64,000 bases of DNA from Nannochloropsis oceanica (taxonomy: Eukaryota > Sar > Eustigmatophyceae > Eustigmatales > Monodopsidaceae), in NCBI GenBank assembly GCA_004519485.1, contig CP038131.1, forward strand, positions 393,501 through 457,500, in the 5' to 3' direction. Made by a program: the position numbers and the translations under genes. The notes beneath the pieces were generated by a model. It saw nothing but the letters and a program-made list of their open reading frames with translations. It was not told the origin of the DNA and did not search any database. Positions 1 to 10,238 of this stretch are shown here, one piece after another; within the stretch, counting starts at the first letter, position 1; every line of letters starts with the position of its first letter.

Positions 1-252
1 TCTTTTCGCGTCCGGGAGTGGAGACGTGATCAAAGAGGAGGACGGCAACGACGAGTCCTCCTCTCGGTAATCCCAGGAAGTGTCGGCCGCCATCGCGAGG
101 GATGGTCCTTGGTGACGAGATGGTCGGTGGTGCGTCCTCGTTTTCGCCGTGGTCTGCTTGGTAGGCCCGGAGAAGGAAAACTTGAGATCAAGTGGCCGCC
201 CCCCACGCTCCTGCAGGACCTGGTCCACGATCGCACGCAGGCTGTAGCGCAT
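1..252 (-). CDS. Partial unknown gene, cut by left window edge
   Basis: A minus-strand frame opens at an ATG at position 252 (begins MRYSLRAIVDQVLQERGGRP) and stays open to base 1, about 84 residues. The first 30 residues look like ordinary folded protein; the rest is Ser/Pro/Arg-rich. A pyrimidine stretch ending in CAG lies just upstream of the ATG, so this may be an internal exon rather than the true start. I do not recognise a family. The open frame and the predicted splice acceptor are the only support. Confidence 0.35.
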   Translation of the reverse strand, partial: MRYSLRAIVDQVLQERGGRPLDLKFSFSGPTKQTTAKTRTHHRPSRHQGPSLAMAADTSWDYREEDSSLPSSSLITSPLPDAKR

Positions 253-646
253 GGTTCCCACCTGTCTGAAAGCGTGCAGGAGGAATGAAAGAAAGAGAGG
301 CGTTGGCGATGCGTGTGATAGTTATGGTGGGACCGACAACTGGGAGGGAACGCGAGGAAGCAGGGCGATTTAGCGCGTCTAGGTTAGGGCAGAGTGAGAG
401 GTGGTGTGGGTAACAACGCGTGGGATAGCTCAAGTTTTGAAGGAGCGCGGACCGAAGGACCCCAAGGAACACACAGAAAACGCGAGGCCGGTGACAGAAT
501 CGGATGACGACGATTGCCCGCGGTATGCTCCCACACCGCTCCCACACTCCTCCTCGGCACTGGCCCTGTTGGAAAGTAAAAAGGGAGACCAAACAATTCT
601 GTGACCCGATGCCTCTTTGTTTTATAATTTGATTTGCCTTTTCCCC
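253..646. other. Intergenic, upstream of the partial gene
   Basis: No convincing coding frame. It holds the 5' side of the left-edge gene and the 3' flank of the methylthiotransferase gene. Short open frames on both strands have no recognisable content. Confidence 0.4.
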
Positions 647-2626
647 CTAAATACTGTATTCCACTTCCGACAAAACATAGCCTAGTTTACACGCCCCGGC
701 ATCCACCTCTCTATGCCCCGTTCTCGTCCATGCGCCATGGCCGGCAACAGCAGGGCCAGGAACCGCAGCAGCAAACTCCCGCACACTGCTCCGGCCTAAA
801 ATCTCGTCACAAAAGAGTGTCTGCGCCTTGGCCTCGGTCACGCGCACCCAGACATAATCCCCTGGCTGCAAAGACACCATTGGTCCCCTCCCCTCTCCAT
901 TCCTCACGCTCGCAGGCACGTCCCGATACGGAAAAATGCAGCGTTTATTCGTATCACTCCTTCCCGTCCATGTGGGACTATCCGGGGTCGATCGCTTGCT
1001 CGGTCCCTCCACCAGTAACAGATGCTCCCGCCCAACCTCAGCGGCATTACGCGCGGCGGCAACACGACGGAAAGTAGCAATTATCTCTGCCAGCCGTCGT
1101 TGTTTGTCGGATTCAGGCACATTGTCTTGAAGATGGTAGGCGGCATGCGTCCTCTCCCGCAAGGAATACGCAAACAAAAAAGCTTGATCATAGCCGACGG
1201 CTTCAATCAAGCTTAAGGTCTCTAGGTGTTCATCCTCCGTTTCCTCACAAAACCCCGCGATAAAATCAGACGACAAGGAAACGTTGGGAATCACCTCCCT
1301 CGCCCGCTCAACCAAGGCCAGGTAGGCCTCTCGAGTATAGCCTCTCCGCATCCGATGCAATACTGTGCTGCTGCCACTTTGAGCAGGCAAATGCAATGAC
1401 GCACATATCGAGGGCCGTTCGGCAATGAGCTGCAGTAACGGCAGAGGGAAATCCTTTGGGTGGGGAGAGGTGAAACGAATGCGCACCTCCTCGTCCACCC
1501 TTGATACTGCCTCGAGCAGGTCCACGAATCGGGCCCCGGCCTTATCTCTACTCTTGTACATGTTCGAGAACCCTTCCGAAGCCTCATACCTCCCCCCACT
1601 AATCACCGACGCGGTACTTGTGCTGGTGTCATGGAACGAATTCACATTCTGACCCAACAACACCACCTCCTTCACGCCCTGTCCTGCCAGCCTCCTCACT
1701 TCTTCCAAAATACTGTGTAACGGCCGCGAGCGTTCCCGTCCCCGGGTATGGGGGACAATGCAGTATGAGCAAAGGTTATTGCAACCACGCATGATTGAGA
1801 CAAAGGCGCTTTTGTTATCGGGAGAGATACGCGAAGGTTTGATTTCCGCATAGGTCTCATCCATCGATAATTGCACATTCACCCCCTTCTCCCCCGCCTC
1901 CACCACGTCCAGCAACCGGGGCAAGTCTCTATATGCGTCGGGTCCCACAACTAAATCTATCGCTTCCTCTTCCAGTAGCTTCTTCTTGAGTCGCTCGGCC
2001 ATACACCCCAACAAACCAATCACGGGCTTTTTGTATTCGAGTGCTCTTAGAGGAGGCCAAACCTGTGCTTGTCTTCGGCTTGGTGCCGGGGTGGCGCTTC
2101 GTGGCCGCCGAGGTGGATGTTTAAGGTGCTTAATTCGGCCCCAAATACGTTGTTCGGCGTTGTCACGAATGGCACAGGTATTGAGGAAGACGATGTCGCA
2201 TCCAATGTGATGGCCTTGCTCTCCACCTCCCTCAACCCATTTATACTTGGCCCCCTCCATGATGGCACGCACAACTTCTGAATCGGCCGCATTTTGTTGG
2301 CATCCATAGCTTTCAATGGTGAAGGTTTTGGGCCGGGGATTGGCTGGGAAGGAGGATGTGGTGCCCGTGGTGGGCACACTCATCTCAGAGCTATCTTGGT
2401 AGGCTGTCGATGCGACTTCTTGATGCGACGCGGCGAGAAAATCTTTGAGCGTCCGCTGGTCGTGAGCCGGCAGCCGAGATGTCCTTGTCGGTGTAATAGT
2501 GCTGCTGCTCCTGCTGCTGCTGTTGGTGGTTCTGGAGAGAGTGTCCTTGACTAGGCCCCGAGCGTGCCGTGGCAACATAGTTCCACGGGGGGAGGTCGAC
2601 AGGAGAAGGCGCACTTGTTGCAGCAT
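647..2626 (-). CDS. CDK5RAP1/MiaB-type tRNA methylthiotransferase
   Basis: Radical-SAM enzyme of the MiaB/CDK5RAP1 family, which adds a 2-methylthio group to N6-isopentenyladenosine at position 37 of tRNAs. Seen in order: an N-terminal UPF0004 domain with its three cluster-binding Cys (YGCQQNAADSE, LNTCAIRDNAEQR, LLGCMAERL); the radical-SAM CxxxCxxC motif in GCNNLCSYCIVPHTRGRERS; then GQNVNSF and the TIM-barrel strands; and a C-terminal TRAM-like segment. The likely start is the ATG at 2626, giving about 659 residues and an Arg/Ser-rich, acid-poor leader typical of mitochondrial import. The frame stays open to an upstream start at 2812. No intron is needed. Basic and Ser-rich insertions (for example after RIKHLKHPP and after NVNSFHD) make it longer than bacterial MiaB. 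The next gene is divergent, with about 260 bp between the two starts. Family is certain; mitochondrial location is inferred. Confidence 0.93.
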   Translation of the reverse strand: MLQQVRLLLSTSPRGTMLPRHARGLVKDTLSRTTNSSSRSSSTITPTRTSRLPAHDQRTLKDFLAASHQEVASTAYQDSSEMSVPTTGTTSSFPANPRPKTFTIESYGCQQNAADSEVVRAIMEGAKYKWVEGGGEQGHHIGCDIVFLNTCAIRDNAEQRIWGRIKHLKHPPRRPRSATPAPSRRQAQVWPPLRALEYKKPVIGLLGCMAERLKKKLLEEEAIDLVVGPDAYRDLPRLLDVVEAGEKGVNVQLSMDETYAEIKPSRISPDNKSAFVSIMRGCNNLCSYCIVPHTRGRERSRPLHSILEEVRRLAGQGVKEVVLLGQNVNSFHDTSTSTASVISGGRYEASEGFSNMYKSRDKAGARFVDLLEAVSRVDEEVRIRFTSPHPKDFPLPLLQLIAERPSICASLHLPAQSGSSTVLHRMRRGYTREAYLALVERAREVIPNVSLSSDFIAGFCEETEDEHLETLSLIEAVGYDQAFLFAYSLRERTHAAYHLQDNVPESDKQRRLAEIIATFRRVAAARNAAEVGREHLLLVEGPSKRSTPDSPTWTGRSDTNKRCIFPYRDVPASVRNGEGRGPMVSLQPGDYVWVRVTEAKAQTLFCDEILGRSSVREFAAAVPGPAVAGHGAWTRTGHREVDAGACKLGYVLSEVEYSI

Positions 2627-2886
2627 AGCGCCTGGCGCCTGAATAGATATGTGTGTTAAGTATGTGGCTATGTGTGAGCACGACTGGAAGTAATGCCGAG
2701 CAATGTCGAGACATGTGCGTGTGCGAGGAAATTGGATGAAATCCTTCCGCGCGGTATAGCTACCGCATCGATTTCTTGCCCATATCCTCGCTCTCCGGCC
2801 CAATCTCCACACTTATCTCTCAGCACACTCACGACAGGCCACGGCAATGGAGCTGCCGACACATCTTTTTACACCTCATTGAAACG

Positions 2887-3825
2887 ATGCCGGTCCTACC
2901 ACTGACCTCTGAAGGCGCCTCGACACGGCCTCCGTCGTCCTCCTGGCTGTCACGCCTACAATCGAGCGCATGGGGCGGCGGCAATGAAAGCAGCACATTA
3001 CCGACGGAAAAGGACCCACAACCGCCGCAGCAGCAGGCCGGGGTAGGATCTGCAAGTGAGGTGGAGAGAGATGTGCTTGTCGGTTCGCATGACGAGACCA
3101 CCAAAAGCACCAATGGAAGCCCCATCTTCTCTACCTCCTCCTCCCAAGAGGTCTGGCGGGACAAGCTGCACAAGGCCCTGCGGGCCAAAGTGATGCTTGT
3201 AAGCAACGCCTGGACGGCTACCTTGGTCCTAACAATTCTACTAGCGGTGGTCTTTCGAGCGCTGCAGCCTACGGAGGAACCAGGTATCGGTGTGGCGCAC
3301 TACGCATGGCGTGTTGATCCCCTAGACCCAGGGCAGCGAAGCCTGGCTGAGCTAGATTTGGATGTGCGTGTGACGGGTAGTTTCAGCATGGAATTTGATC
3401 CGAGTATAGTGGAGTTGTACCCGATGGACGCGGATGAATTGGTGAGTGTAGAGCATCGTGAGGAGGCGGCGTTGGCTGCTTTGAAACTAGCTGAGGTACC
3501 GATCCCGAACTGGAGCTTGACCCGTGGGCATAACATTGGCATAGTCTCCGCCAAAAAGCCCAGTGGATACTTTTCTACGGGTCAGAATATTCCAGGTAGG
3601 GGACGGGCGGGAGGTGACGACGAAATCAAGGAGGTAATTTTGACAGTTAATATGTATGGGTTTGTGACCGTGTTTGCTTCTTTACCGTCGCGGATTTTCA
3701 TGAAGTGCTATGTGATGACGGATCTGGCGAGTGTAAAGGGGCCGAGATGTGAGTCGGTGTACCTGCCGCATATAAAGAGAGGGGCGGTTGAGGAGGGTGA
3801 AGGAGAGGCAGGGAATGGAAGATAG
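2887..3825 (+). CDS. Unknown single-pass membrane protein
   Basis: A 312-residue open frame starting at ATG 2887 (MPVLPLTSEGAST); the frame extends upstream to 2776 only through a non-ATG codon. About 105 polar residues, rich in Ser, Gln and Pro, precede one hydrophobic segment (NAWTATLVLTILLAVVFRAL, about residues 107-126). A soluble domain of roughly 185 residues follows, with alternating hydrophobic positions and motifs such as DLDVRVTGSFSMEFDPS and VILTVNMYGFVTVFASLPSR. The layout suggests a type II membrane protein with a mostly beta ectodomain. I do not recognise the family. It is transcribed divergently from the tRNA methylthiotransferase gene and may share its promoter. Confidence 0.6.
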   Translation: MPVLPLTSEGASTRPPSSSWLSRLQSSAWGGGNESSTLPTEKDPQPPQQQAGVGSASEVERDVLVGSHDETTKSTNGSPIFSTSSSQEVWRDKLHKALRAKVMLVSNAWTATLVLTILLAVVFRALQPTEEPGIGVAHYAWRVDPLDPGQRSLAELDLDVRVTGSFSMEFDPSIVELYPMDADELVSVEHREEAALAALKLAEVPIPNWSLTRGHNIGIVSAKKPSGYFSTGQNIPGRGRAGGDDEIKEVILTVNMYGFVTVFASLPSRIFMKCYVMTDLASVKGPRCESVYLPHIKRGAVEEGEGEAGNGR

Positions 3826-4120
3826 GATGGAATAGAGTGAGGAAGATGCTACTGTCAGCAAAACAAATATGTTCGTGTGCATGAAAAGAAACGTAAAATA
3901 TAAAACCCAGGACAATCTCAATTCAATTCAAATAAATTAGAAAATAACAAGGATCGAACATGATGGTCGAAAGGCAATGGACGTCTTTAAGAAGTAATAA
4001 CTCAACGGATATTTCTTCCCAGTTCTCTCTCGCTTGTCAAATACATTTTCATTTTCACATCTTATCTACTAATCTTCTCTAATCCCTCGCCTCTCCTTCC
4101 CTCCTACCATTCTTTTATAA

Positions 4121-5896
4121 TTACGAACCCAATCCCAGTTTCTCCAACAGCTGATTGATCAACCCCAATTTCCTTTCCAGCTCCCCGTTCCTGTCAAACT
4201 TGTGCATGCGATACACAAAAAACCGTATCTCATCCACCACTGGAATAGAATCAATCTCCTCTCTTTTGTCCACCGTCGCTGCACTCTTCCTAACCATTTC
4301 CAAAAACTCATCCGTCCACACCACCTCCTCCAATATATCTGCCATTCGTTCCATCACAAAGTTTTCAAGGCGTGGCAAGTCGTACATTCTCCCCAACTCC
4401 AACAAGAAAAAGATGTCGATTTCTTCGGCGTTTTCCATTAGAGCGTTGCTGCACTGCTTCCTCAGACCAGATAGCATGTAGCGAGTTGCAGCGTCGAGAA
4501 CCTCGAAGACAGCGGGGACAGAAAGAGGGGTCAAACACTCATCGCAATACATATACTCCAGTACCTTCCGCAAGGCCTCAGACGAAATGGAGAGATGGAT
4601 GGAGAGAAGCGCCCCGCTGCTCGCATCCTCCTCCTCCGCTCCCTCCTCCTCCGCTCCCTCCTCCTCCGCTCCCTCCTCCTTCCCATCCTCCGTGCTGGCG
4701 ATACTACTCGCTTTCCTCCTCCCACCTATTCCCTCCTCCACCGAACCAGCACCAGCATCAACACCAGCACCAGCACCAGGAACCGCTTCCCCTCCTCCTC
4801 CTCCTCCTCCTTGCCCCTCCGCAAAACCTGACTTGAGCATGGTCCTAAAATATTGACTCCGCGCACACAATATTACCCGGTGCAATGCGAAACTCTTCCC
4901 GTCCGCCGTGAAAATGACAACGTCAGCATCGTCAGGGAACCTCGTCACAACCTCCCGGGCTAGCGCCTTGAAGTGCTCAACTACCGCCTCTTTTCTTGGC
5001 TCGATAATCAATACTTTTTGTCGCTGCTGCTGTTGCTTGAGCAAGTGACGGCGACTGGATCCACCTCCCACACCCATGGCCCTCTGTTCCTCCTCCTCCT
5101 CCTCTCTAATTGCGCATTCGATTACTTTTTTCTGAAGTTCTTCTTTCAAATCAGTCAGTCGCAGCAAATGACTGAGCTTCACACAATCCCTCAGTAAATA
5201 TAATGGCAATTCCAACCGCGCCGTGTATAAATACTGCAACACGCAGGCAAATGCCTCTTGGGAATGCAGCACGGCGATAGATGAAAAAGAGGAGAAAGGT
5301 GGAGATATGTGCTTACCCCTCCGGCAGCGTTTCCATTTCCCTTGTTTGAATTGGCGGGCAAAAAACTCGCAGCGGGTACGAAGAACGATTTGGTGGCATT
5401 GCCAAAATGCACGACCAGAGTTCTCCCTGCTGCTGCCACTACTGATTTCAATCGTGGTGTTACTTTTGTTCCTGCTGTTGCTAGAGGTGTTGTAATGAAA
5501 GCTCACATCAGGCCATAATCCATCCTTTTGCTCGAAAAGCAATCGTAGGCACTCCAAAAATGGTTCGCGGTGTGCGCGTGTCATTTTGCTCTGTCTCAAC
5601 AAGCGCCGGAGTGGGTCATTAAGCGCGGCATAAAAGCATCGTTCCCCCATAAAGTCGCCTTCGTCCGCGACAGCCCCCATCCCCAACATATACTCTACGC
5701 ACGCCACATGGCCGCAAAGCGCTGCGTAGTACAATGGAGAAGCGTTGACCTCGTTTATCCTATTGATATTGTGCCCTTTTGTTTCCACCAGGTACGAGAG
5801 CAAGGGTAAATCTCCTTCCCTGGCGGCACGCCAAATATCGAGGTGAGGTGGAAATGTGGTGGTAGCTATAGTGGTGGAGGGAGTGGCGGACGTCAT
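4121..5896 (-). CDS. ABTB1-like ankyrin-repeat, double BTB/POZ protein
   Basis: A 591-residue protein with the architecture of animal ABTB1, a putative substrate adaptor of cullin-3 ubiquitin ligases. N-terminal ankyrin repeats (about residues 16-95) carry DIWRAAREGDLPLLSYLVE and SPLYYAALCGHVACVEYML, then the family-typical DGERC/YAALNDPLRRLL region. A first BTB domain follows (FWQCHQIVLRTRCEFFARQF, AFACVLQYLYTARLEL). A second BTB domain (about residues 320-470) starts DADVVIFTADGKSFALHRVI and is split by an acidic, Gly-rich and Glu-repeat insertion of about 70 residues before VLEYMYCDE. The C-terminus keeps the ABTB1 signature EEIDSIPVVDEIRFFVYRM. The GAGGAG repeat at 4620-4690 encodes the Glu repeats. 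It appears to be a single exon. Orthology is judged from colinear motifs; the ligase role is family knowledge. Confidence 0.88.
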   Translation of the reverse strand: MTSATPSTTIATTTFPPHLDIWRAAREGDLPLLSYLVETKGHNINRINEVNASPLYYAALCGHVACVEYMLGMGAVADEGDFMGERCFYAALNDPLRRLLRQSKMTRAHREPFLECLRLLFEQKDGLWPDVSFHYNTSSNSRNKSNTTIEISSGSSRENSGRAFWQCHQIVLRTRCEFFARQFKQGKWKRCRRGKHISPPFSSFSSIAVLHSQEAFACVLQYLYTARLELPLYLLRDCVKLSHLLRLTDLKEELQKKVIECAIREEEEEEQRAMGVGGGSSRRHLLKQQQQRQKVLIIEPRKEAVVEHFKALAREVVTRFPDDADVVIFTADGKSFALHRVILCARSQYFRTMLKSGFAEGQGGGGGGGEAVPGAGAGVDAGAGSVEEGIGGRRKASSIASTEDGKEEGAEEEGAEEEGAEEEDASSGALLSIHLSISSEALRKVLEYMYCDECLTPLSVPAVFEVLDAATRYMLSGLRKQCSNALMENAEEIDIFFLLELGRMYDLPRLENFVMERMADILEEVVWTDEFLEMVRKSAATVDKREEIDSIPVVDEIRFFVYRMHKFDRNGELERKLGLINQLLEKLGLGS

Positions 5897-6432
5897 TCTG
5901 TGGCGAGAGAAAGCGGAAACCCCAGGGAAGGCACACTCAGTCGGTAGTCACTTTACGGTACTGTACTATACTGGTGAATACTAGTAGTATTCACCTCCGA
6001 GTCGTCGGGAGGAGGTCGAGAGCGATTGGACGGCGGCCTTGACAAACAATCGCCCTCATTGATATTGGATCCGCGCGCTTGTCTACGCCAAAATTGTACC
6101 TGGCATCTATGGTTGTGTACGAAGATTTCGAGTAATGCAATAGTTGTGGTGTGAGTCCTTCTATTTGGGTCCCTCGATGCATGCCATTATCATCTCAACT
6201 ATCTCTTCTCCTTTTCTTCCGATTTACGCTTACCCAAGTCTACGCCAACCATTACACATGACACTCATAGGGTCGTAGCCATCCATACGCGTAGCTAGGT
6301 GGGCTCCGGTTGACTCAATTGCGCCCTGCCGCGGCCACGCCTGTCGCTCGCTGACCCTCGCTCACCGCTCAGCCATCGCCAAGGCAGCTCACGTTCTTCA
6401 GTCCCACATTCTTGCGACCACAAACCACTAGC
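5897..6432. other. Divergent intergenic region
   Basis: Sits between the starts of the BTB gene (minus) and ARP1 (plus), so it probably carries both promoters. No gene or clear repeat seen. A small palindromic patch of ACTAGTAGTATTCACC type lies near 5970-5995. Confidence 0.4.
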
Positions 6433-8417
6433 ATGGAAGGCATAACAAACCAGCCCATAGTTATTGACAATGGCACGGGCATTCTCAAGGCCGGCTTTGC
6501 GGGTGGCGATCGGCCGCGTGTCATTTTCTCCTCGGCGGTCGGGCGGCCTAAACATGTCCGGATGATGCCAGGCGGGGCATTGGAGGGGACGGACGTGTGC
6601 GTGGGGAGCAAACTGCAAGAGCACAGGGGGGCTTTTCGTTGGAGCTATCCAATGGAGCACGGGATGGTGGTAGATTGGCAAGACATGGAGCGGGTTTGGG
6701 GCCATATTTATTCGCGGGACCATTTGAATGTGCCTTCCGAAGAACATCCGGTACGTGTGTGTGCTGCCGTGTCAGGTGTGGTGGGTGATTTGGCGGCAGC
6801 AGAAGATGTCAATTCATGAATATATATAAGTTATGTAACCGTACATACACCGCATAAATAGGTTTTACTGACCGAGGCGCCTTTGAACCCGCTAACCAAC
6901 CGCGAAAAGGCAGCAGAAGTGCTTTTCGAGACTTTCAATGTTCCGGCCCTATTCATAGCGCCGCAGGTGAGAAAGATTTTTGTTCGATAAATGGGGCCGA
7001 TAAGTGAGGGAAGATGATTTGAGTAAAGTATTAAGCAAGAAATACTTTCATGTTCGTGCCCGCATCTCTGCCCTTGTTTGTTTCCCCTTTTTACTCACAC
7101 TTCTCCTCTCCCTCTATCCTCAACGAACAGGCCATCCTAAGCCTCTACGCCTCAGGGCGGACGACCGGCGTGGTGCTCGACTCAGGGGATGGAGTCAGTC
7201 ATGTGGTGCCGGTGTACGAGGGTTTTGCCTTGCCTCACGCCATTACACGCACCGATGTGGCGGGGCGGGATGTTACGGATCAATTGCAGGTAGGGGCCGG
7301 AGGCAGGACAAGAAGTTGGAAAGGTGCGGGAGGTGAAGAAATTAGACCTCAAGTGACATAGCTGCATCGTCTTCACTCTAATCAGTACTTTGAATTTATT
7401 TATAACACAGCTACTGCTGCGACGGTCGGGCCGCAACCTCCAAACATCCGCCGAGAAGGAAGTAGTTCGTCAAATCAAGGAAGAAAAATGCTACGTCTCG
7501 TTTAACCCCCGGAAGGAAGAAGAGACCCCGCCCCACGCTGACGCTTACCAATTACCAGATGGCGTTACCCTTATGGTGGGTGCTGAGCGATTCCGTGCGC
7601 CGGAGATATTGTTTCGGCCGGAGCTGATCGGGAGTGAGGAGAAGGGTAGGTGAGGGAGGGAGGGGGAAGATGGCGGAGGGGATGTAGAAGATTTGGCGGG
7701 ACAAACATAGTTGAATCAGCGGGACGAGGATAGAGGTACTGGACTATTTACATCGAAATCGTCAAGATCCATTAATAGGCTTTTTCCTCGACCAGCGCTT
7801 TCCACACTCCCTTAACCCTGTCATCCTTCGGCTCTCCTTCCTCTCCACCCCCCACCACAGGCGTGCACGAATGCGTAGTCAGCAGCGTTCTGAAAGCCGA
7901 CCTAGACCTGCGCAAGGCCTTTTTCAGTCAAATTGTGCTTGCAGGGGGCTCTACCCTCTTCCCTGGATACGGCGATCGCCTCTTGAACGAGATTCGCAAG
8001 CTAGCCCCTCGAGATGTGAAAATTAGGATATCAGCCCCGCCGGAACGGAAGCACTCCACATGGATTGGCGGGTGGGTGTTTGAGGGTGGGGAGGGGTGGA
8101 ACGGGAGAGGGGGGAGATATAGGGGGAGAAAAATGGGTAAGAGGGTTTATTGAGTATGGCTCGCTGGCATGGCTGAAGGTGCCTTCGATTGCTTACTTGC
8201 CTGGTTCATCTTGTGGTAGGCTCATCCCTCTTCCTGACTACAACTCCCGCTCATTCATTACTCCCTCCTCCTGTTGCTCTCCCCCCACCACCCTCCCTTT
8301 AAAACAACAACCATAAGGTCCATCCTTGCCTCCCTCGCGACATTCAAGTCTCTCTGGGTCACCCGCAGCCAATATCAGGAGCACGGCGCTGCCATCGTCA
8401 ATAAACGAACATTGTAA
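6433..8417 (+). CDS. ARP1: Actin-related protein 1 (centractin), dynactin filament subunit
   Basis: Six exons join in frame to a 375-residue actin-fold protein, the usual length of ARP1: 6433-6750, 6862-6966, 7131-7289, 7411-7645, 7861-8071 and 8318-8417. All introns are GT-AG. Actin-fold motifs are present: phosphate-1 loop [29 protein letters not shown], phosphate-2 loop [17 protein letters not shown], adenosine motif [16 protein letters not shown], and the end [19 protein letters not shown]. The C-terminal Asn-Lys-Arg-Thr-Leu resembles the ARP1 end rather than the KCF end of conventional actin, and the DNase-loop region differs from actin. ARP1 forms the short filament of dynactin, the dynein cargo adaptor. 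An alternative in-frame ATG lies at 6412. A role in dynein-driven transport is inferred from family membership. Confidence 0.9.
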
Positions 8418-9142
8418 GAGAAAGCAGGCGCAATAAAGACAAAATGAAAGAAATGTGCGCTGCTGATGCAGACTGGATGTAAAAATATCGGCCGATGAAG
8501 TGACGAACTCGAACGAACGACGTATGACAGAAAGAAGAAGCATTTTTGAAAAGAAAAAGTAGTCTTCGAATATAGTGAGTGCCCTAGGTACCACGTGCTT
8601 GCTTCGTTTTTGTTCTTGACTTGATGTCTCTCTGCTTTTCGCCTCCTTCTTATTTAGCTACTCTTTCTTCCCGTCATCCACATAATGTGAATGTCCCTCG
8701 CCTTGTTTGGTGTAATGACGTCTCTTTGTGGTATCCCTTGTGTCGACTCCTCCCTGTCACATAGAAAAGAAAACACAACACCGTGACATGCACACGCTGC
8801 GCACGCGCCTTTAAAAAACACACAAGCCTGAACAATCCGGCCTTGGTCCATCCATTCCCGTATTCTATCATGTAGCTAAGTCTTGTCGGAGGGGTAGAGT
8901 CAGAAAATGTCCATATACACTGTGTAGGCCGGTTTCAGCTCCAAGTATCTTTTTGCCTGACTTCGTCTTCTTTACGCTGCTCTCTCTTCTCACACACGCA
9001 CTCCTGTCCATGTCCTTCAATTCCTTTGTGTTTATCATTTTTGACTGCACAAGAATAATGCACGTCTCAGACAATCTATGCATGCGCAACCAAAAATCAA
9101 TTCATGCGCAGATGAATAGAGGCACGGCAAGACATCGGACAC
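8418..9142. other. Intergenic, AT-richer, no gene seen
   Basis: Contains the 3' flank of ARP1 and the downstream flank of the LEA-like gene. Short frames on both strands (for example near 8654-8871 and 8868-9089) show no recognisable protein. Confidence 0.4.
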
Positions 9143-9439
9143 TTACATGCTACTGGAGCTCGCGCCGGTCCCACTGGTGCCGCCTGAGCGGCTCGAGCCG
9201 CTGGAGCCGCTGGACGACATGCCTTCCTGGGCCTTGTGTTTGGTGCGATCGTACGTCTCCTGTGCCGTGTCACTCGCCTTGAGGCCCGTCTCCATGCCCG
9301 AGTGCTTCGCGCTCTGTCCTGCCTCCTGAATGCGGTGGCCGGTATGTTGCGCCCCCTCTTTGGCCCGCCCGCTGGCCTGCGACGCCCCCTCGCGGATTGC
9401 CTGCCCGGCCTCGGAGATTTTTTCCTTTGCACTTTCCAT
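9143..9439 (-). CDS. Small hydrophilic LEA-like protein
   Basis: A 98-residue protein from ATG 9439 (MESAKEKISEAGQAIREGAS). It is almost free of large hydrophobic residues, with imperfect 11-mer-like repeats of Ala, Gly, Lys, Glu and Gln (SGRAKEGAQHTG, RIQEAGQSAKHSG, TAQETYDRTKHKAQEG) and a Ser/Gly tail. This is the composition of group 3 LEA stress proteins, which are disordered and fold into amphipathic helices on drying. The frame extends upstream, but a pyrimidine tract ending ACACAG just before the ATG suggests an intron in the 5' UTR or an upstream exon. The last codons ATG TAA GTG also resemble a splice donor, so the C-terminus is uncertain. Confidence 0.6.
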   Translation of the reverse strand: MESAKEKISEAGQAIREGASQASGRAKEGAQHTGHRIQEAGQSAKHSGMETGLKASDTAQETYDRTKHKAQEGMSSSGSSGSSRSGGTSGTGASSSSM

Positions 9440-10238
9440 CGCCTCATTACTGTGTAGTGGAAATTTGTGGGAAGGGGGGACAGAGATGGGTGGGGCATTA
9501 GACATTTAAAGCGGCAAGTACTCGTTATCTTGGTGGGAAAGGGAGAGGCGGGTAGCTGGGCAGACTGGCGGGACGCTCTTCATCTCGAAATGCGTCATAA
9601 GTAGACACTGCTTAGCCTTAGCTCACAATCCTCCCCCTTTACTTACACTCGCTCTCCGATGCCGGCCATTGTAGCTTGTTTTGAAAGTGGGTATGCTGCT
9701 TTGTCGGATAAAAGGAGGGAATGGGAAGAAGGGCAATGACAATTGGCTCATGAACAAGGACACGTAGGGCATCACAAAGGCGACACGTAGGGCATCACTT
9801 GGCACAAACAGTGCAAGGTACAGCAAGAAGCCACAAGTGTCTGCGCCCTTTCGCGTGCGAGAGGGGAGGTTGGCTTGGGGAGTCAGGCAATGCACAGAAA
9901 AGAAAGGCATAATTGAACGCTAAGCATAACAAAGTAAACGATACTTTCCAACAAACATAAGGTAGCAAAGGTGTCACGCACCTTGAGGTTGGTCAAATTT
10001 TGTCGTCAGGAATCCTTTAATCTCGTGCGGAACGTCGATGTGCACGTTCCCAGGGCCTGAAGTATGTTCCGGAGCTCCGTGTGGAATATATATAAAATAT
10101 AAGTGTTCGCTGGACATGCTACAAGGCGCGAAACACGTAGAGGGCTGTATTCCACCAACCCATAGCGTATGCACTCAGTCGGCATTCTCATATGTACAAG
10201 GGGATTCTTGCTAAAGTTTGTAATCTGCATACACGAAA
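9440..10238. other. Intergenic with one exon-like stretch
   Basis: No complete gene. On the minus strand, about 9983-10063 is an open stretch flanked by an acceptor-like CTTCAG and a donor-like AAGGTGCGTG. It could be an upstream exon of the LEA-like gene, but the product is not recognisable. Confidence 0.3.

Noticed and set aside
9974-10174. Minus-strand frame ending in a donor-like AAGGTGCGTG
   Set aside because: Could be one exon of about 27 codons, but no partner exon or family could be identified.
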